DNA of 64,000 bases from Wuchereria bancrofti (lineage: Eukaryota > Nematoda > Chromadorea > Rhabditida > Onchocercidae), in contig SSBO01000003.1 in the NCBI GenBank assembly GCA_005281725.1, forward strand, positions 2,161,036 through 2,225,035, in the 5' to 3' direction. Shown piece by piece: positions 36,345 through 49,500 of the stretch (its first letter is position 1; each line of letters starts with the position of its first letter). The notes below the pieces were generated by a model that was not told the origin of the DNA, searched no databases, and saw nothing but the letters and a program-made list of their open reading frames with translations. A program made the translations under genes and the position numbers.

Positions 36345-39300
36345 ATGGATCATGAAGGAGTTATTATGGGGAAAAATAACGAAGAAGTATGAATTAATCT
36401 GTAAACTTCAAACATAAAATTAATGGGAAAACTATCTAATACAAACAAGGATGCCAAAAAAAAAAATTATGTCATCAACAGTTTTCGCCAATTTCAATTG
36501 CAATTGCAATACTCCCGAAAATGATGGATAATCAATCATTTATGAGCTAGATGAGCTCATGCATTGCTTAACTTAAACAACATATTAACTATAAAATTTT
36601 AAAAGAAGTAATAAAGTGAAAAAAAGAAATACTTTATATTCAAAATCAGTATTTTAAGCTTCATATCGTACAATCAACAGATCGAACAGCAGAGGTAGAC
36701 GTTGGTGCGATACCTGCATCAGCTGCTAGTGGTGTCAAAGTAATGGTACGGCGGAAAAAGGCTATTTCGTTAGTGACTTCTTTCTCTCTAATTTAGATTT
36801 AGACAAATTAAGCGATAATTTTTTCATATAATCAATAAATTTATCATATATATCTGTAACAAAATTCTTACAGCGAGCAAACTGATTCACTGACCAAAGA
36901 GGTAACTCCTGCAGATGCAAAAATTATCCGTTTCACGTTGGAAATTGATTGGACAACTCGAGGATTTGAATTTATCTCTGTGCTTCAGGTATCATGAAAT
37001 TCGCATGCTGCCGGTTTTTTTTTTCTTTTTTTTTTCAATTTATTAAATTTAGATGTAAACTTCTAATATATAAATGTTTATTAAACTCCCAATTATCTTC
37101 ATAATAACCGGAGAAAATATGCCTTTTAGTCCTTGAAAAAAGCTTAACTAAGTCATTCATCACCATAGATCTTTTTAAATCATCTAAATTTAAAGTTGCA
37201 CTTCTCTTATTAATTCAAATAAGCATGTAACATTAAAATCTAGGTGAATTTAAGAATCTATCGAAAGAAAATACAAATGCTATAGTTCTCAAAATATTGT
37301 GCAACAGAAGTTTATAGAGCGCCCTTCAAGAAGTCAATGAGTTTAAACATATTCGATTTAAACTAACCGATGAAGCCCAGAACCGGTTATGTGATTTCCT
37401 GGTTCGCAAAATGCGGTCAATTTTGGAAGAGGTTTCTATGTTGAATTTATGAATCAGAATTGTAAAAGTTGTGGTTAATTTAAGCATTTAAACGTCTTTT
37501 ATAGAAATTAATTTTATGAGCATCTGATTTCTACGTTAAGACTGTGAATTCGCTTTCAAAAATTAAAAAAAAAAAAATTATTTTTTATTGAGGAAATTTG
37601 TTTGTTTGGTGATGAAGTGCTCTCTATTGTTGATTAGTTGGCATAAACGAATCACTGACTGATGTTATACGATAAATGTTAGACAGTATCAAGATAATAT
37701 AATAGGTACTAATCATAGGAGTTAAGATTAACGAGAGTACTATGACAAACCAAAATAAATCAAACATCAATCAATAGAATCTTTTAATTACGTTTTATAG
37801 TGGACGTTGGCTTACAACAAAACGTATGGTTACAGTGAGTAAATAAATAGCTGTCACTCGTGATTGATCTTTGCCCTTTGTATAGTGGACAGTTGGTTTA
37901 TAACATTACGTGAATTACTTGTAAGAATGACTTTAGATTGGAACACTTCTACAGCATTTAGATATTGTAAATAGGATTGCTTTGTAACAAAGAAAGCTAA
38001 TTAAGCAAAGAGCTTACAACCTTTGAACCATCGAATATAAATTTAACTGTCAGACTAAAAATTTTTAACAATAAAAGTGGAAGAATCTATTCACAACATA
38101 TTAAGCAGTGACATAAATCCTAGAGAATGTATAAAAGTACAGTTACCATTGAATGATGAGTGTTGGATAAATCATTTCTCAATGTATAAAACTGAAACAA
38201 TTTTATATTTGTTTAAGGAATATTCAAATAAGGCAATCTTTACATTACAGATTTCTATCTTACATTTAGCACAAAATTACTTCGACATATTACATTACAG
38301 GTACTTCGGTTTCCCGACATATTCAACTTATATTTCTCGGCTTCGTCAACAATTTCCGATTTTTTTTTTTTTGTTATTGTAGCAAATAATGAATTTCAAA
38401 TTCAAATTACAGTCAACACAGCGTAGATGGCTGGTGTATGGAGTAATCCACAATAGAACTTGGAAAGTAAGCGGATTAGAGAATTTGCTAGAAAAAGGTG
38501 GTGATATCAAGACACAACACATGCTTCGTGTCACTGCGCAAGGACCGATTGCGCCCATTACTATTCTTGCTTATATGGTATGTTAATGCTGGGAAAGCTG
38601 AATTGGAATATTTTTCTCCAGAAAAAAGATCAATCATATTCTCAATCACTATATGATATTATAACTCAGATTGAAATTGACATAAAACTGGAACAGATGA
38701 AGAAACAATCGACACCATTAATCATCAGTAAGAAGAGTAGAAGCAAAATACGTGAGGAATCTCCAACGCAGTCTATTTCAAGGTGAAGATGTTCCCTCTA
38801 AGATAACATCCAAAATTTTCATATTAAGGCAAGAAAAATACCTTCAAATTCTCATTTGTAAATATTCTTGTTGTGATTTAAAAAATAACTAAACCAGAAA
38901 AAGTAAGTGAAAATATTCAATAAGATATAAAATTTGTTTAATGTTAAGCAATGAAATTATTTGAAGAACATTTGAGAAGACGCCGCACATTAAACCGAAG
39001 CTTTCGCCCGTTACACCAAATCTCGCGACACCTGTACGTATATAATACGATGAATATAATATTATCATCAAATGACCTTTGATTTAAAAAAAAAATTGAT
39101 AAATTCAATCAATAATAGGAAGTAGAAATAATAGTAGGAAGCATTAACATCTCTATTATTATTTTTAAGTGATTTAAAAATAACAACCGTTTCTCGAGAA
39201 AAATAATGATAAGTTTTAGATCTAAATGGAAGTTTAGTTTAAACTGATATTACTTGAGGATTTCTAAGCGATAAAGAATCAAGTTAAGAAAGATTTTGGA

Positions 39301-39830
39301 AATACCCGAAGCTGTTCAACATTAGAAATCACTAAATGCTTTCGTATTAAGACAAATTATCTTAGACATTGCATACAATGAGTACTATGCCATCCGAAAA
39401 ATTGCCTACAGCGGTGGATACTTTGGTCCGTTCACGGAGCAGCAAGAAGGATACAGGTCATAGTCCCACGAGTATTAAACAGGTAAATATTCTTTATGGT
39501 ACTTCTGTGTAGTCTCAACATTTCATTTCTACCAGAAATTCGCAGAAAATGGAAAGAATTCTATATTGTGATTCGTACAATTCACGTTATTTAAATCACC
39601 TTCCTCCTGAAATTCAAGCCATACAATTACTAAATTCAAACAGCTAAATTATACTTTTTCAGAAAAAGACGCTGTCGATGTCGTCTAATAGAAAAGGTTC
39701 GGTGAGGCAAATGCGAAAATTTTCAACTGTCAGATACAGAACAGCAAGTGATACGGATGCTCGTTCAAGATTTCGCAGTCACCGAAGTAGCGAAAAACTA
39801 CCAACCGAACATACACAAACCGAACGGTGA
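36345..39830 (+). CDS. Unrecognised multi-exon protein with basic Ser/Arg-rich tail
   Basis: Eight exons join in phase: 36345-36386, 36659-36768, 36874-36988, 37318-37431, 38383-38577, 38622-38782, 39383-39482, 39663-39830. They total 1005 bases, 334 residues. The middle (about residues 75-215) looks globular: FTLEIDWTTRGFEFISVLQ, FKLTDEAQNRLCDFLVRKM, RRWLVYGVIHNRTWKVSG and MLRVTAQGPIAPITILAYM suggest helices followed by beta strands. The tail is basic and probably disordered, with SEKLPT occurring twice (start of exon 7 and end of exon 8) and SRSSKK and RSRFRSHRSS runs. The helix-helix-strand order faintly recalls Tctex-type light chains, but motif spacing does not match, so no function is assigned. 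Weak points: the start (frame open upstream to about 36234) and the exon 7 acceptor (ACAATGAG, poor pyrimidine tract). Without that junction the protein would stop at 38786 and exons 7-8 would form a separate small gene starting MSTMPSEK. Confidence 0.6.
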
Positions 39831-39960
39831 TATCGATCTAAACCTATCTGTCGAAAATTATTATTCATTCTCAGATCCCTTTAAGAAATGTCAGTTGCAC
39901 TGCCCAGTAGCTGCTACGGTTTAATCGCAAAATTAGATTTTGGTCTAACCCCAGTTTTTA

Positions 39961-40090
39961 AGTCAAGAGATTTAAAAAAATTTTTCTTTTTTTTGCATTC
40001 TCCTTTAATGCAACGTTCGCTGATTCACAATCTAGTAAATTTAAAATAAATTCGAAGCAAAGTTTGGATTATTCATAAATCTTACAATAT
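39961..40090 (-). pseudogene. Decayed duplicate of the AAR2 terminal exon and its 3' splice site
   Basis: Clearly similar to 42743-42877 over about 130 bases, in the same orientation: shared blocks include GTCAAGAGA, CTCCTTTAATGCA and CTGATTCA. Read on the minus strand it gives an acceptor (TTTACTAG) and a peptide resembling the AAR2 end (ESANVALKENAKK against ESVDAALKERARK), but then runs into an A-rich insertion and an early stop. It lacks the conserved final basic/aromatic block, so it is non-functional. Confidence 0.75.
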
Positions 40091-40439
40091 GTATCCTCTT
40101 CTTCACACATCCTATTTCATTACATCCCAACTTGTTTGTCATTTTATTTAATAAAATACAACTATTTCACATAAGTATACTATCAATATCAGACTTTGAT
40201 TTTAGAGAAATGTAGTAGAATTTGCGGACTACATCTATATGTCCATAAATCACATATGGTCCAATACCCCAAACTACAACATCGTTGTTCAAAGAGGAAA
40301 ACTGTGATAGCCAAGAGTATATGTGTGAGTTTATAGGCAACGGTGATTATATCGAGAATTGACAGAAAAATATTAAGCAATCAAGACAACTCAAGTTAAT
40401 TATTATATGTATGAATGACTCAGAGTTAGTAATCCAACG

Positions 40440-42240
40440 CCTTAAAGGAGGCGAAATAAAGGAGCAACCAATCAAATAACAGTTAACTTACTCCAACTAC
40501 CCTGTCTACCTTCAGTGATAACCCCAAACTGTGGAGAGGATTCTGGAGTATCTTTGAAGCTGCAGTCCATTTAAAAAATATACCAGACATCCAAAAATTA
40601 AATTATTTAATTGCATGTCTAAAGGAAGATGCCTTGTTGGCTATGATATGTGGCTATGATATAATTAGAGGTTATGATATAATCCCAAAACATTATGATG
40701 TAATACAAAAAGTCTTTATTGAAAATTTTGGGCAACCATATATCATTAAAAAATCGCTCTATAATGAGTTATATTCCGTCAAAAAGAATGATCGAGAATG
40801 GAAGATAACAGTCGAAACTACTGAAAGAATACTTTGACAACTTGAACAATGGGTAAAAATCTCGAACAATCCAGTATTGAAATAATCATTAAAATAAACT
40901 GTCTACCCGGATTCTGGGCAGAGTATATCAACAAAAGGAAGAACAAGAACATATGGTCAGTAGCTAAGCTAAGACAATTCTTAACAAAATTGTTTCAAAG
41001 AGACGAAAAAGTTTTAAGAATTCAATCTTCTATAATGACATAATGAAGGAGCAAAAGACAACTAAAGGTGAAATTAGTCTACAGACTAATTCAGTATATT
41101 TTATGAAAAAAAAACTTCGATTCTAATTATAATGACATCGCAATCATATACAAAAGCTAATACGAAAAAGATTAGCAAAATCCAAAGACCTTGTGCTTTT
41201 TGCAATAAAAACCATTGGGATAATGAATGTTAAACATATCCTAAAGTAAAACAAAGAATGCAATGATTGAAAGAAAACAACGCCTGTCTAAATTGTCTTC
41301 AAACAGAACATACGACAATTAATTACAAGAAGAAAACGTGTATGTTTCTATTGCAAAGGTTATTATAATACTTTATTATCGGAGTTGAATATTTCCTTCC
41401 TCAAGTTTATCTCTTTAGAGAAAACACAAACTATAAATTCAGGGTTTTCTTTAATCAACACAACAGTCGACTCGACGATTGCTGTATAGAAAAGCATGGT
41501 AATCCCCAGCATAGCAATTACCTTAACGAGATGGACTAAATCACCACCTTACATCTATTAAAATTGGCATCCTAGAAATTGACCGATTCTGGAAGTTGGA
41601 ATTTATAGAAATTTATAGGAATTTATAGAAAGAATTTAGCACCATAAATGATTTTCCTTTTCTTTCCTTTTGGTGCGAGGATGCATAAATGTTGAAATTC
41701 ATAATTTAAAGATTGATTCAGTGATAACGATTACGAACTAGTCATGGATGTATTAATCAGACAAGCCTAATCGAAATAACGGAAGATGAAGTAATTAAAT
41801 GGAATCTATACCATGAAGGAGTATGAGAATCTAGAAGTCGTCTAGAAAACTCAGATTTAAAAGAATAACATTTACAAACCATATATCTTCCTAGACATAA
41901 TTTAGGCCCTCTTTTCGTCAAAACAGAAACAAAAGTTACAAAAAGACGAACTGCTTTATTTATATGCTTTGCTACTAGAATAGTGCATTTAGAATTAGTA
42001 GACAGTTTATCTGCAGAAAGTTTCTTGAATGTTTTCAGATCTGTCGCACGACGTGGCTATCCAGAGATAATTTTAATTGATACTGCAAATCAATTTCAGT
42101 TAGTTTTCCAAACCTTAAAACAATCACAAGAACGAACAACACAAATCACCGGAAATCCCCTATTAAACTTCCCCACCGGGAGTGTCACAAATTTACAATA
42201 TCGCGAAAATCGAAAACACAACAAAAATGAAGGGTAGAAA
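40440..42240 (+). mobile_element. Decayed BEL/Pao-type LTR retrotransposon relic
   Basis: A plus-strand succession of broken frames in BEL/Pao order. At about 40512-40837 lies a DUF1759-like gag segment (FSDNPKLWRGFWSIFEAAVH, then LNYLIACLKEDALLA and ENFGQPYII). It continues in another frame to about 41043. At about 41190-41340 lie Cys/His zinc-knuckle-like pieces (CAFCNKNHWDNEC, CLNCLQTEHTT). At about 41950-42235 lies an integrase piece (FATRIVHLELVDSLSAESFL, ARRGYPEIILIDTANQF). Reverse transcriptase and RNase H, which should separate the protease from integrase, are essentially absent, and stops and frameshifts are frequent. No flanking LTRs were recognised. It lies between the decayed AAR2 exon copy and intact AAR2. 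Confidence 0.8.
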
Positions 42241-42608
42241 GAGTTTTATGAACTCTTTACAAAATAATACTTATACTTCAAACTTTGTTTCCAATTTTAT
42301 GTTTATGTTGTAAACCTCTGCACACTGTTTCCAATAATGTTTATAACTCTTTGCTTCAATCTTATGTTAATGTTTTATAAAATTTATTATATTGTCGTTT
42401 CTGTTAATAATAAAGGAATTATTTATATTACTGTCTTACCTCGCATACTAAGATCTACATCCAACAAATCTTCGGAGATCAAGAAAGCTTTCCCGAAGTA
42501 ATACGCTCAACCACAATATATGCTTATGCATTTTCATTTTTACGATTTCAAACAATAATATTACCCATGTTCAAGTTAAGAAGAGTTTATCGCAGTTCTT
42601 ATCTTTGT

Positions 42609-42614
42609 TTTATT
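42609..42614 (-). terminator. Poly(A) signal of AAR2
   Basis: TTTATT on the plus strand, that is AATAAA on the minus strand, about 90 bases past the AAR2 stop codon. Confidence 0.5.
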
Positions 42615-42702
42615 TGTTTGGAACAGAAAACAGGGAAATCAATAAGAATAAGTTGAAATTTGAGTGAGCATGTGAAAATTCTGAGTTTATCGAAAAATAA
42701 TT

Positions 42703-45700
42703 CTATTCATCCTGCGTATCAAAATTCCACTTGAATCGTTTTGTCAAGAGACTTTTAAATTTTCTTGCCCTCTCCTTTAATGCAGCGTCCACTGATTCAG
42801 AGTCTGCAAATAAATTCAAAATAAAGGTTTTAAGAGTCAAAATCCACCATTCAGCTTATTCCTAAAGATCACAATATAAACTTTGTGAAATAAATTTACG
42901 AGTCCCTGCGGCCTTTGTTAGATGTATCTCTTGTTAAGCTATCAGCCATCTGGAACCAATTTTAACTCTCCAATACTTTGTTACCATTAAGTATTACTAG
43001 TTTCACTGCGTTGCTTGTAAAAAGTACTCAATCAGATTTCGCATAAGCTCTCAAATCTTTAATTCCGAACTCGAACCACGTAAAATGAAATTAATTTAAA
43101 TCGCCACTTCACTTACCACTTATGTTTCCGAACAGTCGAGAAAGTGTAGTTGTTAGGAAATTATCTCGCGAAACAATATCGACAAAGAATTCTTCAGGGC
43201 ATTCCTTTAACTGGAAATGAAGTACCGGTATTAATGCCATGTACATTTCTTTACGTTCTATGAGTTCCTTCGTACAGGAACACAACAAATGAATTAGTCG
43301 CTTCCACTGTTCAAAACCTTCATAAACCTATAAGCAGTACGTAGTGCGTATTCAATCGCGAAATATTCATGAATGAAAATGAAAAGAATTATTCAGACAG
43401 TGGATCAGACACGCTATTACCTGTCCCATCAGGAAGCACACGAATGCAAATTGTAACTCTCCAAGAAATTCGGACCACTCTCCACTAAGATCAGCAAGAA
43501 TTTTGTGCAACTGCCAACTTCGATCCAACGAATTCTCTGCATTTGAAATAGCCTAAAATAGGAGTTTTTAGTTTTTACGTAAGAGTTTACGTAACCAACT
43601 TTATGGAAGTGAGCTCTCTTATCGAATTTCGAAACAATCTCGACCCATTCTTAAATCACATCATTTACCCTACAAATTTTCTCCATATATGCTTCATATA
43701 CATTAGGACGAAGAAATTGAAAAAATCGTTACAGCACTGCGAGGAGAAATAAATTTATGAAACAAATGGTCGAATGTAAAAATTTGTATGAAGCAAAATT
43801 TAATGAAAATTAGGTGAAGTCAAGTAAACAAAAGGCAAATATCCCTATTTCTGTAGTATCCCTATAAATCTCGTTCGAACAAGGAAGAAAAGTTATGGAA
43901 TCAGTAATAAAAAGTTGTATCTACCACGGAATGTAGCGGAAGTTCGGTGAAACGTATTTGAAAACCCTCTCTAATTCTCATAATAGGAAGACCATCTTTA
44001 TCCACAAATCGTATCCTCGTTGGATGATCACGATCAACACAAGATGACGGATGCCCATGTACCTAAAAATGCAACATTAGACTAATTAAAAGTGTAATGT
44101 TTCTGTAATGGCTATTTCTGCACAGTGTTCCAGACAAAAAATGCTAACAAATGCGCCATAACAATCATTTAAAATGAAAATAAACGGTTTAAAATTAAAT
44201 AATCCTTCTTCGAATTTGAGATTGTTACTGGCACTGACTATGTAAAGATTGGACAAATCACAATAATTATATTAACAGAGTTCATTTGACAACAATGAAC
44301 AGCACTAGTGGACTAAACCTCCATTACACACTTTAGGTACATTCCCGAATAAAAATACTAATTATGCGGTTCAATTGAAACAAGTAGAAAAACACGGGTT
44401 AAAGGAACTAGGCAGTATGAACAGAATGTTAGGGATTAAATGGAATTTCGAGGAATCATGCGGAATTTCTCAGAGATAATGGAGCATGGGCGATCAAAAA
44501 ATCATTTCAAAAAATGGACTAACGCCCTCTTTTTCCATCATTTCGGTTTCCAAAGTAACCAATTCCGCTTGACTTGTTATACGACTATATTGATTCTCTG
44601 GTCGTAATCTCTCGACCGTTTTTTCTATAAAATTATGATATACTTGAAAGCGATGAAAGTTACCTAGATGCAAGTAAGCAAATACACAAACCTGTAATAT
44701 GATTGCTGAGGGAAAACCAACTTCGGTATGCTTCAAAAGGATATGGTGCTAAGCCATCATCCATTGATTTCAAGTTCGAACGTATCCGTTGTATCTGAAA
44801 TCCAAAATTCAAATCTAACTAAGACTGATAGATGGGACATTAGTCTTTCACACAATAATAAGCTTTCAAATACAAGAAAATCATTGAGAAAAAGTCCACA
44901 CAAAGGATTTTCAAGTCATTCTAATTTCATTTAAAATAAACTTCATTGTTAATAAAAGGAAGCTGAGTGTAAAAGAAGCTTTAAGAGTTTCAAACTGTTT
45001 AACTTACAAATTACGCTGTTTTTCCACTTTTTACAAAAAAAAGGAAAGAAAAAAGGACAGAGATTCGAGATGCTAATTATTAACTAAGTATATTTAAATA
45101 TTAATACTACGAATATCTGCAATAACTGTTTCGTTTTAAAAAGATTACTGACACTGTTTAGTTATCCAAATTAATGCATCTCACGATGATCATGTAAGAT
45201 CTAACACAATTATAAATGGACCTCCCAAAATAAGCTTACGAATTAGTTATAAATTTAAAAAAAATAAAATCAATGAGACTATTAAATCCGTAAACAAATG
45301 ATGATTACCTCATTTGCTGAACATGGCTCAATTATCATATCTTCACGTATTGGATCCCATTTACGTAGCAAAATTTCCTTTTCTTTGAAATGGTAGAAAA
45401 AACCAATACGTGGTGCCGTTTTGACACTGAAGAAAATAAAATGAACGCCCGGAGGGATCATTTTTAAACCAAGAAATTTTGGCCCCACATGCCATGACTT
45501 GTAATCAATGCCGAATTCCGTTGTTTGAGGCACATTGAGGAAAACCTGTAAAAATTTTCATACTTAAATCCATTTGTCACTGAACTCTATGAATTAAATG
45601 TATAGCTTACGGTAATGAATTGGATCAGTTGACAATAGTACAAGAACATCTTCGCATTAAGAACATCTTCCCATGTAAAATTTGGCATTAAAAGACGCAA

Positions 45701-46028
45701 ATGAACTTTCCATATCAAGTAGGATGTTAAAACTATTTCCAAATGACTATAAGATTCACTAAGAGATAAAAAGTAATAAACAAGCACAGAATAAATCTTT
45801 ATCTTTTGTTCTCACAGCAAATAAGTATTTAAATGCTTTAAATATTTAAAAAAGAACTAAGCAAACCATCTTGATTAATTCAACAGCAGTGAATTCAAAC
45901 CAGGTATCACTTACCATAAATGCGCCATTTTCATACAAATGATTGGCAAGACTTGGAGGCATATCCGATGCAGATGTTGTACAAATGGATGCTGCAACGG
46001 ATACTGCATCTGCCTTTTTTTTAATCAT
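42703..46028 (-). CDS. aar2: AAR2 splicing-factor homologue (U5 snRNP assembly)
   Basis: Eight exons: 46028-45915, 45545-45309, 44794-44692, 44624-44524, 44062-43925, 43552-43421, 43327-43117, 42803-42703. They total 1137 bases, 378 residues; human AAR2 is 384. AAR2 binds the RNase H-like and Jab1/MPN regions of PRP8 and holds U5 snRNP in a pre-assembly state until Brr2 replaces it. Diagnostic blocks: TTEFGIDYKSWHVGPKFLG, KMIPPGVHFI, RIGFFYHF, LRKWDPIREDM, the PYPFEAYRSWFSLSNHI block, RLRPENQ, IRFTELP, GELQFAFVCFLMGQVYEGF, QWKRLIHLLC, EFFVDIVSRDNFL and the terminal KSLLTKRFKWNFD. Order and spacing follow the family throughout. The first exon adds a poorly conserved leader (MIKKKADAVSVAA) before the conserved start near MPPSLANHLYENGAFM; a TATCTTCAG acceptor 17 bases before the ATG supports this start. 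One donor is GTTAGT (exon 4). Confidence 0.95.
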
Positions 46029-46045
46029 GAGGAGTCAAACTTATT

Positions 46046-46514
46046 CTGAAGATACAAGATCCAATCTACAAAAAACGAATAAATAAATTGAACTCGGAAA
46101 AATAAATTAGCTTTCAAAAACGTTACTCTAAATACCATATCGCTTTACTGTCTTCTTACATTTCGTCGCTTAACTTCCTAAACGATGTATCACAACTCAC
46201 AGAAAAGCAACACCAGAGACATACTAATTAACACTAATTAACCAACCGATGACATCCTCCCAGCTTATCAGTTTAAACCCACAACTAGCGATTCAATTAA
46301 CGCGGCCCACAAACGAAATACCTTGCAATCATTGCAATAAATTAGATTTTGTAATAATTATCGTACGAATTGATTTATTATTAGTGAGTGTACAAAACGA
46401 TAATCAGTATATCTTTGAATTCATCATATCGCAGGCGAAAATTTGCATATTAAATTAATGAAAATTCAATATAAAAATTTGAAAGAATATGGAACAGTCA
46501 TTATCGCGTACATA
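46046..46514. other. Divergent intergenic region between AAR2 and the galectin-like gene
   Basis: About 470 bases with no supported exon. It must hold the 5' flanks of both genes. A GCAG acceptor at about 46434-46437, 78 bases before the downstream ATG, may be that gene's leader acceptor. Confidence 0.5.
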
Positions 46515-49500
46515 ATGCGCTGCTATTCTGTTTTATCGGTGTTTCTTGTGAGCGCTTTTGTAATTAAAATCACTGTAGCTAATCGGCCATTCAGTTGCGT
46601 AAGTTGTTTAATCTCTTGGAAGGACTAATGATTGTGTTACCTTACAACTGTAATATTTTCATATGTATCCAAAGAGATTATAAAAAGACGAAGTAGACGA
46701 GTCATCCTGAAATATATTCCCTCACCTGTGCTAGTATACAGTATTACCTTGTGCTGCATTTTGCAGTTCGCAAGAATATTTTATCTGTTTTCCATTCATC
46801 TATGAACTATTTTGAATTTTTTCAAAAGTCTCTAACTTATTTTAAGAAAGTCGTTTTAATTACAGGGTTAAAAATAAACTATCATATCTTCCCGTTATAG
46901 CTCACATTTTAAAAACTAATCCATCCGTGCATTCTAATTCTGATTGTAAATAAACAAATGGATATATTAATTATAAAATCCAATTATCTTATATCAATCA
47001 TCTCATTCGAAACACTACTTTTAATAATGTTAGCTTAAAAAACCAGCAATTTGACTTGTCTCATCTCGTAGTCATAACAATAAAATTAGGTAGCACTTGC
47101 ATAAATTAATTATTGATAAATGATCAAATTTAGAACAATTTACTTCAACGACTCTTTTTTTTTGTTAGTTCACTTATTAGTAAATCAGTTTCTCGAGAAA
47201 TTTATTAATTAATTAATTGTTGCTTAATATTTGTTATTAGAATTATGCAATTTGATTCGTATGTTAAAAGTACAACTGGAATAATTACTGGTTAATTTAT
47301 GCCCAAATTTTTTATTTTTTCTTGGAAATGTAATTCATAAAACATATTTGTCACCACTTTTATTTGAAAAACTTTTACCGAATGATATGAGAAGAAAAGT
47401 ATAATAAATGACCCAATGATTCTGTGGAAAAGTTCAAAAACTATTGTAATCATAGAAAACTATTAACCAGAATTATTACAATGTGTGCACTTTCAGTTAA
47501 AAAGAAAAATTCGATTTGCTGAATATCGTTTTTAGTATTATTGGGATATTAGGATACTCCGGCTGTAGATCCTGTAGTCCGGTTGATCCTGTAATCCTGT
47601 CAGAGAAAAATAAGTGTTTTTTGAGAGCCAGTTGACTAGATTAACATCTCTGAATTATCTTACGCATATTATGTTTGCATCCATTGGTGATGATGTATCT
47701 ATCTGATCTTAATTTCTGATAGAATTGAAGAGAATGAAACGGATATAAGGTAACCTTTCACCTTTTTATCAGTCTCTCTCCCTCATTCCTCTCTCTCTCT
47801 CTTATCACTGATAATATTCTGTTATATTTCCTCATGTAATACCTGTAAGATAAACAACTACATTAACAGTTCGATACATCCAATTACAGCGAGGATATTC
47901 GGAAATTGATGAGAGAGGGTATATGAAAATATATGCAAAGGATGGAATTCAACCAGGTGAACAAATTCGGCTCCTTGTTCGTCGTTTTCCAAATGTTAAC
48001 GCTGAAGCGTAAGTTCTATCTTTAAGCAACCATTTCAACCTAATTTTTTACCCTTTGATTGGATTAACCTATTAAAATTTTCATCAGTAAAAGTGGATAT
48101 TTATTTCAACCTATAACTAAAATTTATTTATGATAATAACCATTTAAATAAACTTTATTATCATTACATTTACATTTATCATATTCATGCAGTTGTAAAG
48201 CAAATTTAACAGGAAGGAAGAAAAAAATCAAAATAAAGAAAACAGCAATGATTTATTAAGTAACTAATAATTGATATGATCGACTTTTCAACAAATAATC
48301 TTACCGGTCAATTTCTGATTAGGCTTTTCTTATTCAAATGAACATATTACTCATTCTATTCAATTTCCTCCTTGATTTTATAATATTGCAAGTCATACTA
48401 TTTCATTTTATTTAGTCTCTTATTCATTTATTGCAATTTTGTTCAAGAAACATTCTAGAACAAAGCCTAGATCAAGATTTCTGTGTAATAAGCCAAGACA
48501 TAATTTTGTTGAGTCATTTTTCATGATAGTAAACAGTTAAGGACTTACTCTATTATATCTTTTCTGATATTTCTGATGTGAAATTCTCTATGCATGTCCA
48601 ATGTTACAGATCTATTTTCTGATCTACAAAAATTATTAATTCGCAAACAGGGGTAGTAGTATAATAATTAATTAAGCAGGAAAGATATAAAATTAGAGTT
48701 TCTAGAAAAGTTGTTGAATTCAAATTTAAAAAAAAAAAGAAAATTAATGCTAACATTATCTTACAGCTTTGATATAATTCAAATTGGATATTTGGAAGAA
48801 GGCAGAACTTTGGACTTATCACATGGTGGCGGCGATTTTTTGCCCGAATATCCATTTTGGTTCGATCGTGAGAAATATTTGATGTCTATGAGAATCATTC
48901 ATTGGATATACGAAAAAAGGATCGTAGTGACTAGAAAACTTTATAATTCGATTAATGTTTGTTGCTGTTGATTTTCTTTTCTTCTTTTTTTTTCTTTTAT
49001 TTATTGATGTTGTGAAATACTTTGAAATAATACCATTTAAAGATGTATGTTATATGTGATCGTTCTCGATGATATTTTCATTATCATCGTCAACTGATCA
49101 ATGATTTGATTTGATTATTGATACTGACAAATGATAGTACTTATAGTTCACAGCAATCGGTACATTTCAAGAACCAGAACAATTTTTTTATACATATGAA
49201 GGATACTACACAGAGATAATTTATGTTATTGGTTATCCTGACCAAGTTGTTGACCATTCTCATTACTTTTATGTTCAAGGCAAAAAAAGATTTAAGTATG
49301 ACGTAAGCACTGTTAATATTAATTCATATAACTTCTGGTTCAAATTTAAATTTTTTATAATCTTAAAATTTCAACTTGTTGAAATTTAGCCATTCGAAAT
49401 CTCATTTCCACAATTATATAAAATGTATAATCATATATATATATATATATATATATCCTTTCTTAGCTTATTAATCAAAGAAAAAAGAAAAATTTTTTTT

